Assembly: GCA_008694505.1 (NCBI GenBank)
Contig: VZDJ01007749.1
Coordinates: 2,880,941-2,944,940, forward strand
DNA length: 64,000 nt
Direction: 5' to 3'
Origin: Cyanoderma ruficeps
Taxonomy: Eukaryota; Chordata; Aves; Passeriformes; Timaliidae
The notes under the pieces were generated by a model, which saw nothing but the letters and a program-made list of their open reading frames with translations, was not told the origin of the DNA and did no database searches. Every line of letters begins with the position of its first letter. Position 1 is the stretch's first letter. The position numbers were made by a program, and so were the translations under genes. Positions 27,242-39,622 of the stretch are shown here, piece by piece.

Positions 27242-28313
27242 CGGGTATTACTTTGTTAGGTCAATTCTCCAGCTTGACACAGATCCTTCACCTGTTTTTA
27301 CTGGATCTGCCATTTGTGTGAAAGGCAAGCTGGATGCCTCTGGTTGGCTGGGCCAGTAGTGGTGCTGGAGTAGCACAGCCACAAGAGGTGGCAGCAGCAC
27401 TTTCCCCATGGCTGATGGATGATTATGTACCCGTGTGACTCAGGAGAGAGGGGGTGAGAGGTAGCAGAGGCACTTTTCAGAGCAGCGTTTCCTGACTGTG
27501 GGCTGAGGAAGCCAGAGCCAGCACAGGCACATCAAACATAACCCTCCTCCTGTGAGAAGCTGTGGTCAGACTGCCACTTCTTATTCATCCTGCACTAACA
27601 GAGGGTGCTGCAGAAGCAAATAAAAGCAGCCAGAAAGTTAATCGATAGGAAGAAATTTTATCTGCATTTATTTTGAGAATTATTTGGGCTCCCACAAAGC
27701 ACGAGGTTTCTCTACACCTCTGGCAGATAGTTATCAAACTGTCTTATGCACAGTCAACACCATCACAGAAGCAAACGATTTAAGAGCCTTTTCTATTTGG
27801 TTCATAACTTTATTTTTGGAACAAAATTAGAACTTTGTCAGCCTGAAAACAGCACAATAAAACCAAGATCATTACTCTTTCCCTGCTTGGTGAAAGCTTT
27901 ATGGCTCACACAGCATGTCTAATCCTTTATGTCCTGTCGCTATGATGCATCTAATGAATAATCTCCCTTTCTCCTCTATAATTCACTTGACAGCCAAATA
28001 ATGTATTTTTTAAATCACACAATTTCTTAAGCAGTGTTTTGTTTCCCTTATGCTCACCATACATTTGCAGTTAAAACCTCTTCTCTGTTACAATACCTTC
28101 TTTCCCCACCCAAATACTCCTCTGCCTCCCCAACACTGCCAATCAGCCACTTGTCTACCTCCAAAAAGCACTTTTGCTGGCAGCCTTGCTGCTTGCTCCA
28201 GCTTTTTCTCCTGGGGCAGGACATGCCTTCTCCAGAAACTCTGTCTGCTGACTGACAGCTGCAGCCTAATGGCATTGAGAAAAAACCATATTAATTCTCT
28301 TTCTTGTGTAGCC

Positions 28314-28340
28314 CAGGTATTCAGCAGAACTGAATACCTG
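28314..28340. repeat. Perfect inverted repeat with 11-base arms
   Basis: CAGGTATTCAG (28314-28324) and CTGAATACCTG (28330-28340) are exact reverse complements separated by CAGAA. The base pair outside the arms (C/C) does not match, so the arms are exactly 11. Confidence 0.9.
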
Positions 28341-30690
28341 CAGGGTACAGTGACCAGCAGTGAAGACTAGTGCTAGAAGTTTAAAAGAAGAATATTCATT
28401 CTTCTCAGAGAACCAACAGTTTTCTTCTACTACAGGTACTGGAGTAACTGGGACAAGAGGGATTGTTTTGGGATTGTATGGGTCAGTTGCAGAGAGAACA
28501 ATTCCTGTGAAGATTGCTTTTAATCAACTTGGCAAAGTGTCCCAAGGATGAGCAAGATTTATTACCTTCACCTTGAGGCTGATATATAAATGGTCTTAGC
28601 TACCTACAGCACACAGATTTGCAACAGTGGGACTTAAAGGGTCGTACGTCCCACTTCCCATCGTCTCCACTAACAACATAAATTTTGGCAGGAAAATATG
28701 AAAAATTAGTAAAGACTGAAATATACTGGTGAGGCAGGGGTGACCTAAATTCATTGAAGCAGAGACACATAAATTACAGAAATCTGTACCAAAACGTGCT
28801 TCGAGTACAGGGGAGAAGCAACCCTGTCCACCAATTGTCCTCACCAGACCACCCACACATCAGCTAGGCAAGTTAATAGCAATGTAAGAGTGTACATGGT
28901 AACTACTCACAAATAATTGTAAATAGTCTTAGATGTCAATTTAAAAAATGCACAATTATCTGGGGTAGATTTGGGTGAGAAATGAAAGAAGGTAAAAACC
29001 AAAGAGAAATGGATCAAATTTAGGAAAGAAATTTTTGACTATTGAGAAGATTTCTTGATACTGAAGTACCCAGGTCTGAGGCTTTAGTCAGGTTCACGTA
29101 CATTGAAATAAGCAGATATGGAGCATCCAACACATTTGCAGGTGGAGCAATGTATCCACTGGGAGCAGAACTGCAGAGGGTCACGTCTCTGGGACTCCAG
29201 ATGGAGGCTCACAGCTGACCCCTATTTTCTGTGTATGCACAACTTCAGCTACATTAAATGGTACATTTTTAAATTATCTTTTTGAATGTTGATTTCCTCT
29301 TCAGCTGGAGAGACAGTCTCTCACTATAAAGAATTCAAATAACTTCCATACAGACCCCTGACAGCACTGAGTCTTTTCTCAAGCACAGGAGGCTTCTGAG
29401 ACAAGCACAAGTTCAGCTGTCCACAGATCCTTGGCAAGAGCTCAGCGGCCCATCTTCAGCACCACAGCTGCAAGAGACACTGCTGCCTTGAAGAAAAACA
29501 CACCTGAGACACCAAACAGTCCTTCATCACTTCTAAATGTGATTCAACAGCTCCACCTCAAAAGTATGTTAGAGTGGAGATGAGGGGAAAGAAGAGAAAG
29601 AAAGGAAAATGCATTGGGAATTTACTGTAACACATCTACACTAATATTACTTGTAATATACACATATGTAGCAGCCACTTTCATGCTCAGGGCCATATAC
29701 TAAAGCTCTAGAAATTGTGTATTAGAGTGGATGCTCAAAGAGAAAAAGAAAAGTATACCCTGCTCTCTACAATCCTGGCATGCCACTGGGAGCTTGGGAA
29801 GCTTTTCCCCTCAGTACAACTTCTGACATACAATGTTTTAGGCTCCAAAACACACACCTGACACTCCCAGCACATTTTAATCAAAACTCTGCCTGTCTTA
29901 GCCATAGCCTTGTTGAACAGAAACAAGATTTTTCACTTTTATTTGTGCTGGAGGAAATGCTGCAAGTAGGTTTTCACCATCAATTAATGGCGGGTGGTGA
30001 AGCAGGCTTTTCCCTACTGTGTCACCTTCCCCTCTTTCTGTCATTCATTGGGTGATGTTGGGAGAGGCTTGCAATCAGTAACTTGAGGTGTCAAGAGCAC
30101 TTCAACAAATCCTGGAGTTCCACAGTGCCACTGCAAAGCCATGAGAGCCTGTGTCCTGCCATGTCCATTAGATGCAGGTGTATGTTGGCAGGCCAAGAAT
30201 TCTTCTGGCAGCAGGTTCAAAGCAAGAGTTACCAAAGGCTCCTCAGTGCTGAAGGGCACATCCATTAAATAAAGATACGTATGCTTCCTTTTTCTTCCAC
30301 TACACCCAGAATCCAAATCATACACTTCTATCACAAATGTAGTTAGAGCTGATATTCCTCTTAAGGTTCCACTTAATTTTCAAGGTACATTTCATTTTTT
30401 TAATGTTTCCCAAAAACATCCGTAAAGTCCAGTCTTACAATGCTCAGCAAAAGAAGGCAGATAAAGGAAACCTTTTTATTCCTTTTAATGAATCTGGGGG
30501 TGCTGACATACATTACCTGAATGCCTGAAGATGGCAGAGATTAATGAGAAAGGGAGGACAAATAAATCATGAGTCTTGTATTTTATAAATAAATGACAAA
30601 GTTTTGAAGAACTTTTCTATTCTCTATTTCAGCAACAAGATTAATTCCCAGCTCCTTCTGGAGGACTGTCCCCCTTGAGCTGAGTGATGA

Positions 30691-30770
30691 TTTTTTTTTT
30701 TTTTTTCTGCAAGGAAGATGGAACAGAAGGAAGAAGGGGGAGAGAGGAGAAAAGAGGAGAGAGTGAAATA
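30691..30770. repeat. T16 run followed by a long purine-rich tract
   Basis: A T16 homopolymer (30691-30706) is followed, after CTGC, by about 60 bases that are almost all purine (GGAAGAAGGGGGAGAGAGG and similar). The purine tract is a candidate triplex-forming segment. No retroelement is recognised beside it. Confidence 0.8.
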
Positions 30771-32171
30771 GATTCCAGGTCTAATTTCCAAAAATTTTTG
30801 TTAACCTTGACAAAAAAATGATTGAGAAGATGCTATCAGTGAATTTTTTTTCTGTTCCCCTGCTTGATTGCCCTGAATCACCAGCAGCCCTGTGGACACA
30901 ATATGTCTGACAAGGAGGCTCAAGCAGCTCCTCCCAACACTTGTTTGGCGCTCTGTCCATGGGACATGCCGCACCCCAGGGACTGCCCTGCAGAGATGTC
31001 CCCAAAGCCATGGCCCAGCCTGCTTCACCTCCTGCACTGTGCAGCCCTGCAAAGTGTCACAGGAGGAGGTCTGAGGGTTTGTAGCCACCCTGATCCAAAG
31101 CAAGGCTTGCAGGGGGAGCAGCTCTGTAGAGCAGAGCTCCAGGCAGCAGCTTGGACATGGACACCCCAGAGCTGCCCCTGTGCTGCCACACTGAGCCCAC
31201 CACCATCCCCTTGGGCTGGCATTGCAGGGAGGGAGCTGCCTGTAAGGTCTCATCCTGAGCACCTAAAGAAACCAGCCAGAACAGCCTTACACCCCTCTAT
31301 GTCACATCACTCCAGTATTTCTAAGAATGAAAGTCTGGAAAAACCACTTTGTTTCCATTTTTAATTTTCAGAGCCTTTCTTGAGAGCAGCTCTCCTTTCT
31401 CCCACTCCAGTGCTGTACAAGAGAAATATGGAAGCAGGGCACAGGATGGCACTGGGGAGAAGAGGCTCCTGCTGTGATCTTTGTGGAAACCAGACAGGTT
31501 TAGATGGATTATTAGCACCCAAAATACTACAGTCAACATGTATTTCATCTGGAGATCCCTTCAAGGTTCGTGCAACCACCTTGGAGCTGCAATCAGGCAC
31601 TCTGCTTAAACAGAGCTACAGCTGATCTTGGCAGAGAAAGTTTCCAAGTGCACAAAGTTTCTGCTGGCCTGGGACCATGGGACCATGGTCATAGGTGCAA
31701 TTGGAAGACGGTCATTCACGATTCCCTCCAGGAAACTGCTGCAAGGGCAGCTCCACAGCCTTCTTTGCTGCTGTGCCTCCAAGCAGATGCTGTTTCTTTA
31801 ACAACAATTTTCTTTTCCACTTCTGAATGGCTTCAGTCACCCATGTCAGCTGAGACCAGTTTTTCAATCTGTGTCCTCAGGTTGTCTCTTGGTTTTCTCC
31901 TTCATTTTTCAGTGTCTTTTACTCATTCTTGCAGTTTCAGTGTCCTATACATAGCAATTTATATACTGGACAGAGAGGCATCTAACAGTTTCCCTTTTTC
32001 TCCACCGTTTCCTTATTTATACAATGGCCTTTTCAACAGCTGCAATGTGATTTATATATCTCTTTTTTTAACTTCCAATATTTGACAGAGACCGAATGCA
32101 TTATTGTACCTGTCACTGTTTCTTAAACAAGATGCGAATTATCGGTAAACAGACGCTGCAATACTGAGATT

Positions 32172-32435
32172 CATGGAATCATAGAATATTCTGAGTTGGA
32201 AGGGATCCACAGGGATCATGAAAGTCCAGCTCCTGGCCCTGCACAGAACACCCCAAGAGTCACACCATGTGCCTGAGACTGTTGTCCAAATGCGTCTGGA
32301 ACTCTGCCAGGCTTGGTGCTGTGACACTGCCCTGGGGAGCCTGTTCAGTGCCCAACCACCTTCTGGGTGAAAAACCTTTTCCTAATACCCAACCCAAACC
32401 TTCCCTGACATAAATTCAGGCCACTCCCTCAGGTA
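32172..32435 (-). mobile_element. CR1 LINE, 5'-truncated 3' end, minus orientation
   Basis: Read on the plus strand it begins GGAATCATAGAATATTCTGA, then GTTGGAAGGGATCCACAGGG, and continues through GTCCAGCTCCTGGCCCTGCA, TTGTCCAAATGCGTCTGGAA, GGGGAGCCTGTTCAGTGCCC and CTTTTCCTAATACCCAACCC. That is the reverse complement of a CR1 3' end of the AATATTCTGAGTTGG type common in neoavian and passerine genomes. It is closer to its consensus than the copy at 7188, so it is probably younger and of another subfamily. Similarity fades after CAGGCCACTCCCTC, which I take as the 5' truncation point; the boundary is approximate. Confidence 0.9.
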
Positions 32436-33870
32436 ATTCATCCTTCACTCCCTTTCTTGAAGCAGGGGGAAAAACACGGGAATAATTTTGCACCTGGAAA
32501 ACAGGGTTGCCCAGAGGATTTTCTGAAGATTTACCATGTCTTCCTTGTAATTCCTGGTGCCCCCTCTGCTTCTTTCCAAAAACTCTGTTCTAGTTTGTGG
32601 TGTGAAGCCATGTCCATGACCCAGCCTTACCATGGACAGCTTGGCAAGTGTTTGGACATGACATTAGCTAGGATCAAGGATTTTGTGTTTCTGACGTCTG
32701 TCCCAGTGCATCATGTTTCCTCTCTTTATTTTGCCTTGTTTTCTCAATTTCTTAGGCACAGGTCTAGACTGAAATTGGGAAGAGCTCCACTCTACAAAAG
32801 TACAGTCACAATATGGAGGAATCCAGTGTGAGATTTAGGTCTAGGAAGCTTTAAATATTCTGTCATATTCAAAAATAAAACCAAAAAGTGTCTGTATTAT
32901 GAACATTTTCACAAAGAACAAATAGTATCACTAAACAAGAACTCAAACAGTAAATATGAAACAAGAACTAATGTCTGGAAACTAGAGCCAGGCAAATCTG
33001 AGTTAGAAACTAGATATACATTTTTAAACTTCAAGTGTGATTAATCATTGCAACTTACTGAAGTCTTTCCAAAAAACAGGCTTCAGTTAGACTCAGTGTC
33101 TTGGGCTCCCCAGAAAAATAATTGGATTAAATTCTACTTTCACCTGATGATCAGAATATCCCCTCTGGTCCTAAGTGACAATGCCTGCATTAGTTGAATC
33201 AGAACAGAGCTTTCATCAAGAAAACGTCAACATTTCATTATTATTTTAAACCATTGGAATGTTTGCTTGCCTTTTCTGCCAGCTGCATGTTAACTTTTTT
33301 AGGATCTAGGTTCCTATGGCAGGCAGTGTATCTTCTTTCACAAAGCTGTCCAAATTGTGTAGCTGTCCTTAGGGCTATGAGTACTGCTCTAAGTCAGAGG
33401 AAAAAAGTTTTGATTAAGATTCTGAACTTCCAGCCCTATGGCATGAAGGAAAACCATGTGGCTTTTATGTTGCACATTGGTCATTAGGGAAAGTGTTTCC
33501 AGTTCATTCTGCAAGCAATCTCCAGCAAAACCATGTAGCTGCTCAAAACCATTTTGCAAAGTCACTGACACAGACGTTTCTTTATATTTCATGACATCTT
33601 ATTGGTCCTGTTACACTGGGACTTACTTCTCTTTACAGTGCCCAAGAGGCAGTTTTCAGTCAGTAATGGCTATTTTCTTGGTCCTTTCTACAACTACATG
33701 AAATAAAATTCCAGTTTTATTTCCCATGTTCTGTACCAGCAGGACAGTTTACAACTCAGCTGAAGCCCATCTAGTTGCTTAGTTTCACTTTCAATGTTTA
33801 GCAACAAAATCTTTTCCCTAAAACAATCATTATTTATTAGGGATATGTTTATCCTGTTTTTGAGAGGTCA

Positions 33871-33924
33871 ACACATGTATTTTGTCCTTAAAATATAACA
33901 CATGTATTTTGTCCTTAAAATATT
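33871..33924. repeat. 27-base tandem duplication
   Basis: The 27-base unit beginning ACACATGTATTTTGTCC occurs at 33871-33897 and again at 33898-33924, with 26 of 27 bases identical. Such near-perfect identity means a recent duplication, or an assembly duplication. Confidence 0.95.
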
Positions 33925-34572
33925 CTGCAAAGGAGGGGGGATTCTTAAGTGACCAGATATCTCCCAGTGGATAAGAAGTTCTGTTACTATTTCTGAAAAA
34001 AATAATAGCAATGTAAGACTCCATGTTGTGTTCTCAGGTACTGAGTTATCTTGGGTTTTCCATTGAGCTTAAAAACCTCAAAAACCTGACCATATTTTAA
34101 GGCTTGAAGCAAGAGCCAGACCATCAGCAGTCATTAGTCTTCTGTTAATTGCAGATTGTGAAGGAATTCAGATGTACTCAGTAAAGAGGGAGGAGAAATC
34201 TCTGATCCCTCCTACTGTCACATCATTTTGCTGATTTTGGTGGAGCTGCTTTTAATTAATTAAGTGAAAGGAGCCCCTTTAAGATTCCCACCATAAAATC
34301 TCACTTGATTCCTCATAAATAATGTCTCTAGAGCTCATTCATAGTAATAAAATTATATAGTGTGCTGATTAAAACTGTTGTAATTTATATGCATTAAAAC
34401 CTCCATTTAAAGATGTATTAAGGGGCAAAATTCTTTGACCATGACACTCAATTTTGCATTTCATTACAAACTAAAGATTCAGGAGCTGAGATTGCCATGT
34501 ACTGGCAAAGAACAATAAAGCTCAATGGCATGATTTTCCTATCCTTCTATGTTGGGAGCAAACTTTTCCCTT

Positions 34573-34624
34573 AAAAAGAAGAAAAAAGAAAGAAAAAAAA
34601 AGAAAAACAAACAAACAAACAAAA
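34573..34624. repeat. A-rich tract ending in (AAAC)n
   Basis: A purine run of AAAG/AAG units passes into four ACAA units and ends at AAAAGG. It could be the relic of a retroposon tail, but no element is recognised to its left. Confidence 0.85.
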
Positions 34625-35660
34625 GGCAATAATACTATCTTCCATAAATTTGCAGAGAGGTTATCAAGGCAAAGTTCAGGAGAGCAAATAATCCGCCTCA
34701 GTGTCCGTGATGATGATTCAGATGGTCACCACAGTTATTTTTAAAACAAAGGCTCACTCTTCTGGTTCATGTCAAAAGTCTGAAAGGGAAGGAAATTGCA
34801 AAGTCCACAACCAGCCCCATGCCTGGTCCTACATCCCATCAAGCTCTCCTGTCCTAATGATAATGAATACAGGCATGCTCAACACTTTATAAGATGGCAC
34901 CTAAAGTCTTAGAAGAACAACCATTTTTCCAATGAGTCTTTCAAAGCAATCCCTTTGCTTAGTCTGAAGGGGCATTTCACATGTTTTTGCCTGTTCTGAC
35001 AGTTCATGAGTAGCCCACAGTATGCAGGAGCAAAACCCCTGCATTAAAAATATTGGAGCCAGAGGTGGTATTTCACATATCAAGGGCTGAGGTGGCGAGC
35101 TGTCTAAATGGCAAAAGCAGCACAAAATTCCATGTAAAGTTCTGTGCCTGCTTCTCCCGTGGCATAATTCAGTTTATTATACTAGTTTATTTAACTGACA
35201 GACTTTGACCTGTCCCTTTTATACTTTCCATGCACTCAGGTAAAGGATATCTTTTCAGTCTGAATGACCCTGGGTTGGAACAAGCAATGCTGAGAAAGAA
35301 CAGAAGTAGGATTTCAGGGCAAGAATACGGGCAAACATAGGACTCCTGTGCTGCTGCCTGTAGCAGAGCAAAATGACTCTTTTCCTGTACACAAGAACAC
35401 TCAAAGGCACAAAGCTGCCGAGCACAAAAAAACATTTTTAATGTGTTCAGTAGCTGTAAACAGTATTATCTGCTAAGTTTAATGATTAACTATTTCCTTC
35501 CTATTTGTTCAAAGGAAGACAAAAGCAGAAACTGGAAATGCAGTGCGACTGTTCCATCAGAGTGCACTTCATGCAGCCAGCGCTGTAAATGCATCCCACA
35601 TTAGGGATGTCATCCTGAGGTCATCTCAGGAAGGCTGCTAAGAGCAGCAGTCAGGTCCCA

Positions 35661-35691
35661 CAAAACAAAACAGAACAAAACAGAACAAAAG
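35661..35691. repeat. (AAAAC)n with regular G substitutions
   Basis: Three to four CAAAACAGAA-like units lie in tandem; CAAAACAGAA occurs as a 10-base higher-order unit. Confidence 0.8.
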
Positions 35692-36484
35692 GCCCCACCA
35701 TATTTTACTTTATTACAGAACATTCCTGGTGAGACACACTCTGAGCTCCAGAACATTAAAGCTTCTGCTGCACAAGGCGATTTCCACCTCACAGCCCCTT
35801 ATTGTAATCCTACAGCCAGGGGACATCTTGTGCACAGCGCTGCATTCACTGGACTGAAATAAAGCCATGCACCTACCCAAGCAGCGTCAGTCGCTTCCTC
35901 ATTTCCTGTGAACAAGGTGGTTTCACCTTGACCTGCCTTCAACCCATCTGAGTCAGAGCCCCCTTCATGTTAGTAAGGCTTGGATGAGTGTGCTTGGTGT
36001 GAATTTCACTACCCACAAAGTTATTGGCTTCATGTTTTATAGTGAGATTGAACAGTTCCTGTCAACACAAGGCCATACTATCCATTTCTCTCCTGTGCAC
36101 CTGCCCTTGTAAACTCTCTACAGAGCAATTCATGCCGATGATATACCAGGCTTTCTTCCCAAGCAAGCACAGAACTGAAAGAAATCATTGCATGGTCAAT
36201 GTAGTGGAGAGGGGAAGCTTGTAAAATCTAATTATAATTACAGGCAGAAATTTCTATTCAAGATTTTTACTCCTGATGTCAGCCAAGAGTGATGAGATTT
36301 GAATAAAGAAGGCTCCATCAGATTAAAATCACTCAGTGCAGCGAAGCGATGTCTGTGCCAGGTTTTAGGCTGTAGCAGAAGATCCTCCTTTGCCAACACC
36401 CATTTACATCTCTGAGGGCTGAGCCATGCTGTGCCATTCCATCCTCTGCAGCCTTTCCCTGACTGGGCAGAGGTCTGCAGGGGA

Positions 36485-36513
36485 CCTGAAACCCCTGAAA
36501 CAACCCCTGAAAC
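36485..36513. repeat. Three tandem copies of CCTGAAAC
   Basis: Units CCTGAAAC, CCTGAAACAA and CCTGAAACC follow each other with 10-12-base spacing. No function is apparent. Confidence 0.7.
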
Positions 36514-38929
36514 CAAACAGAAAGCTCCAAAGGCTGCAGAAGCCTGACATTGTGTTTGGCCTGAACACACTCCCAGACCAAGATAAACTTCCAGCTAACC
36601 CAGTCTTTGGGATGAAGTGGAATATAAATTTTAAGGCATGAATACAAGCCTCTTGTCCTTCCCAAATGCCATCACTTGCTACATACAGTTGGTCCCCTCT
36701 CCCGTGCCCCACTCACCTCTGTGGAACACCAGTCACCAGCTCCTCAGGTACCTTCTCCTGGTGAACATTTTCTTGCAGTGCTGTGCTCTGAACATACAAA
36801 CAAAAACCTCTGATCCAGGGGATGGGTGTGCTTAACCTAAGCTGTTGAAGATGATTTACTCTGCAGATGTCACTGGGAACTATTCATGTGTTTCCAAATT
36901 AAGCCTGTGATGAAAGGCTTTGCTGGATAAAGGACCAAGCTCCTGGTGTTTTCAGGATGAAGCCTCAAATTTGGCAGATTTTTACTGTTGCAAATAAACA
37001 ATGCCAACAGCAAGAGGAGGGTTTTTTTTACCCAAAACTCTTTTACTGGGAATTGACTTAAAATAGATTTATTCAACAGGACTGAGAAAGCACTGCATCA
37101 CTAGCCATTTGGGACAATACTGCTTCACAAACACATATGGTATGATATTGAAATTCCAGTTATTCAACCCTGAAATTTTAGTCCAAAAAGCCAGTACCAT
37201 TTTGGGCTCAGTTAGAATTTCTTTATCAGTTTTTAATTTCAAAGTTAACTGTCATCATAAAGCAGGAACACAATTTTGCTGTAGATTTCCCTGGGGATCC
37301 TTGCCTTCAGCCAGCTATGCTCAAAAAGAAGAGGGTACAGGACTTTTCACTGCATATGTGGGAACAGGCAGGAAATAGAATTACACATCACACCTGGTCA
37401 AACTTTAGCCCCAGATCTCCCAAAAGATGCATCAAAAAATGCTGTGAAAGCAACCCACTTGCCTTTGAGAAATTGCTGAACTGTTAGTGCACTGTAGATG
37501 CAAGCAGGCAAAATTTCTTATGACCTATGGCCCCATTTATATCCCTTTTTCTTTCACCAGTGTCTTTATTTATTTGTTGCAGTTATCTGCTTTCTTTGAG
37601 GGTGAAGGGACAACAATCATTACTTGCTGTCTTTTACATTTGAAATGTTTTCATGGATCCAGGATAATTGCTTCTTTGCAGAGTGCTAAGGTAAAAACTG
37701 TGTAACAATTAATGTAAAAGGCAAGGTTTGATTGAGTTTCCAGTGTCACAATATTGTTCTCAATAATACTGACAATGCTGAAGGCCATAATCCATTAATA
37801 CCAGGGAATTTAATAACAGAGTCAAGGAGCTAGCTTATAGCTATCACACCTCTGCTGGGAAATGATACTGAAAGGTGCTTTATTGCAGAGGATTTGAGAC
37901 TTACAGAGGCAGTGGAAGAGGGGAATGCAGCTTTTAACAAAGCTTTGCTGCTGCATAGAAGACAAGTTTGTACAGAAGTACCAGATAGGAGCCATGGGGG
38001 TGTGAATGTAGTTTCATGTTACCAGGCAGGAAGCACGACAGTAAACAATAAATCTCTTTTCCCTGTCTCAATCTCCTAGCAGCAGCAATTGAAGGGGCAG
38101 CTGATAAAGACTCAAGTTTCTTCCTAGTAGAAATTAATCTTCTAATTATTCTGAGTTGTCTTCTCATCAAGAAAACACTGATTAAAGAGACTGGGGAAAG
38201 AGCACTAAAGAGGAGATCAATCTGCAGTGATAAGAAACTAAAGGTCAATATGACAAAGTGTAGATGTGCCTCTCCTAAAAATGACAATATGATCATTCAG
38301 CCAACATCATTCCCCCATTTCTGGGCTTTCCCATTGTGTTTCGCTGAGCTACAACAGCCACATGGACTGAATTTGACAGCTTCCCTACTCAAGAACATTC
38401 GCACCTCCCTTCCAGACTTCTAAGCACAGAGGTGTCTATTTTTTTGTTATTGTTGTTCAGAAAGGGGCTAGAGTGTGGCATTCAACAAAAACCTATCTAA
38501 TGGCCTCTTTTCTCTCCTCTGTGATATTTTTATGCTTCTTAATCAAGCAAGAAAAAAAAGATCCAACATACTTCCAGTGGATCGGAAAAACAAATCATTA
38601 CTTTAAATGTACAGACCAGGGTCTGCCTTGAAATGAACATCCAAGGCAATTGCTGTATTTTAAAAGCTCCCCAAGTTGCAGGCTTAATATGAACCAGTTC
38701 TCAGCAGAATGTCTTTTACTGCCTTTCCAAATAACAGCCTAACCATAAGTATAGATCTTCTGGATATTCTCAGTGTAAAAGATCAATTGCAGAACAGGCA
38801 GCTTGATGTTTGCAATCTGTCTTTTAGTAAACATTTCTCTTTCTCCTCCTCAGTTGGAAAATTCCTGCTGGGTTCTGAACAGCAGAGACCTTGAGAAGCT
38901 TTCATGTCGGTAAATTATAACAGACATAA

Positions 38930-38951
38930 CTTTTTTTCTTTTTTTTTTTTC
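38930..38951. repeat. T-rich homopolymer tract
   Basis: Runs of T7 and T13 are separated by one C. It is not attached to a recognisable retroposon in either orientation. Confidence 0.85.
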
Positions 38952-39396
38952 TACTGATAAGGATGTTCTAGCAAAATCATCCGTAGCCTTTCTTCCTAAA
39001 TGCATTCCTCAGCCAGCTTACAAAAGTTACTTGAGTTCCAAAAGTCAATATTGTTATAAAAAGAGCGTGGAAATATAGCACTCCTTTTAGTGGTGATCGG
39101 AAAGAAATACTGTGTATGGCTGAGGTCTGTATGTTATCCAGCTTAAAATACTTGATGATGTTTTGGAGCACTTTAGCTATTAAATTCAGTTTACTGGTAT
39201 TGCAGACATCACTTTATATAACACACTTCAGACTCCACCTTACAGTCAGTCCAGCTCTTCACTCTCATTCTTCCTATTGGAAGACTGCTTAGAAATTTGA
39301 TTATTTTAATCAGCTAGGAACATTCTCAAATATTCTCTCAGTGCATTCACAGGCAATACATACTCATTTGCTTTTAGGCCAATGTTACTCTTTAGC

Positions 39397-39420
39397 TTTT
39401 CTTTCTTTTCTTTCTTTCCC
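39397..39420. repeat. (TTTC)n pyrimidine tract
   Basis: Imperfect CTTT/CTTTT units form a pure pyrimidine tract. No poly-A retroposon body is attached. Confidence 0.85.
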
Positions 39421-39591
39421 TGATCTTCATCCCTCTGATTCATGTATTCGCCAGTCCCAAGAAACCCAGTGTTATTAAATATGATGTAGTCTAGAAGAAT
39501 AATAATCCTAAGGTCAGGGAGTCCCTGGGACTCATAACTCCTACAGTTGTCAAATAACAGGCTACATCTCTACCAGCTATACACTTCCAGA

Positions 39592-39622
39592 GTGTGTGTT
39601 TGTGTGTGTGTGTGTGTGTGTG
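39592..39622. repeat. (GT)n microsatellite
   Basis: A GT run of about 31 bases has one TT interruption at 39599-39601. Its uninterrupted part is long enough to be polymorphic. Confidence 0.95.

Larger units (their letters stand above)
27242..32171. other. Gene-free interval with one GC-rich block
   Basis: Around 30,870-31,260 the sequence is markedly richer in G and C than its surroundings but poor in CpG. Both strands are open for 150 codons or more there. I could not recognise a protein. The inverted repeat at 28314 and the T16/purine tract at 30691 also lie here. Confidence 0.55.
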
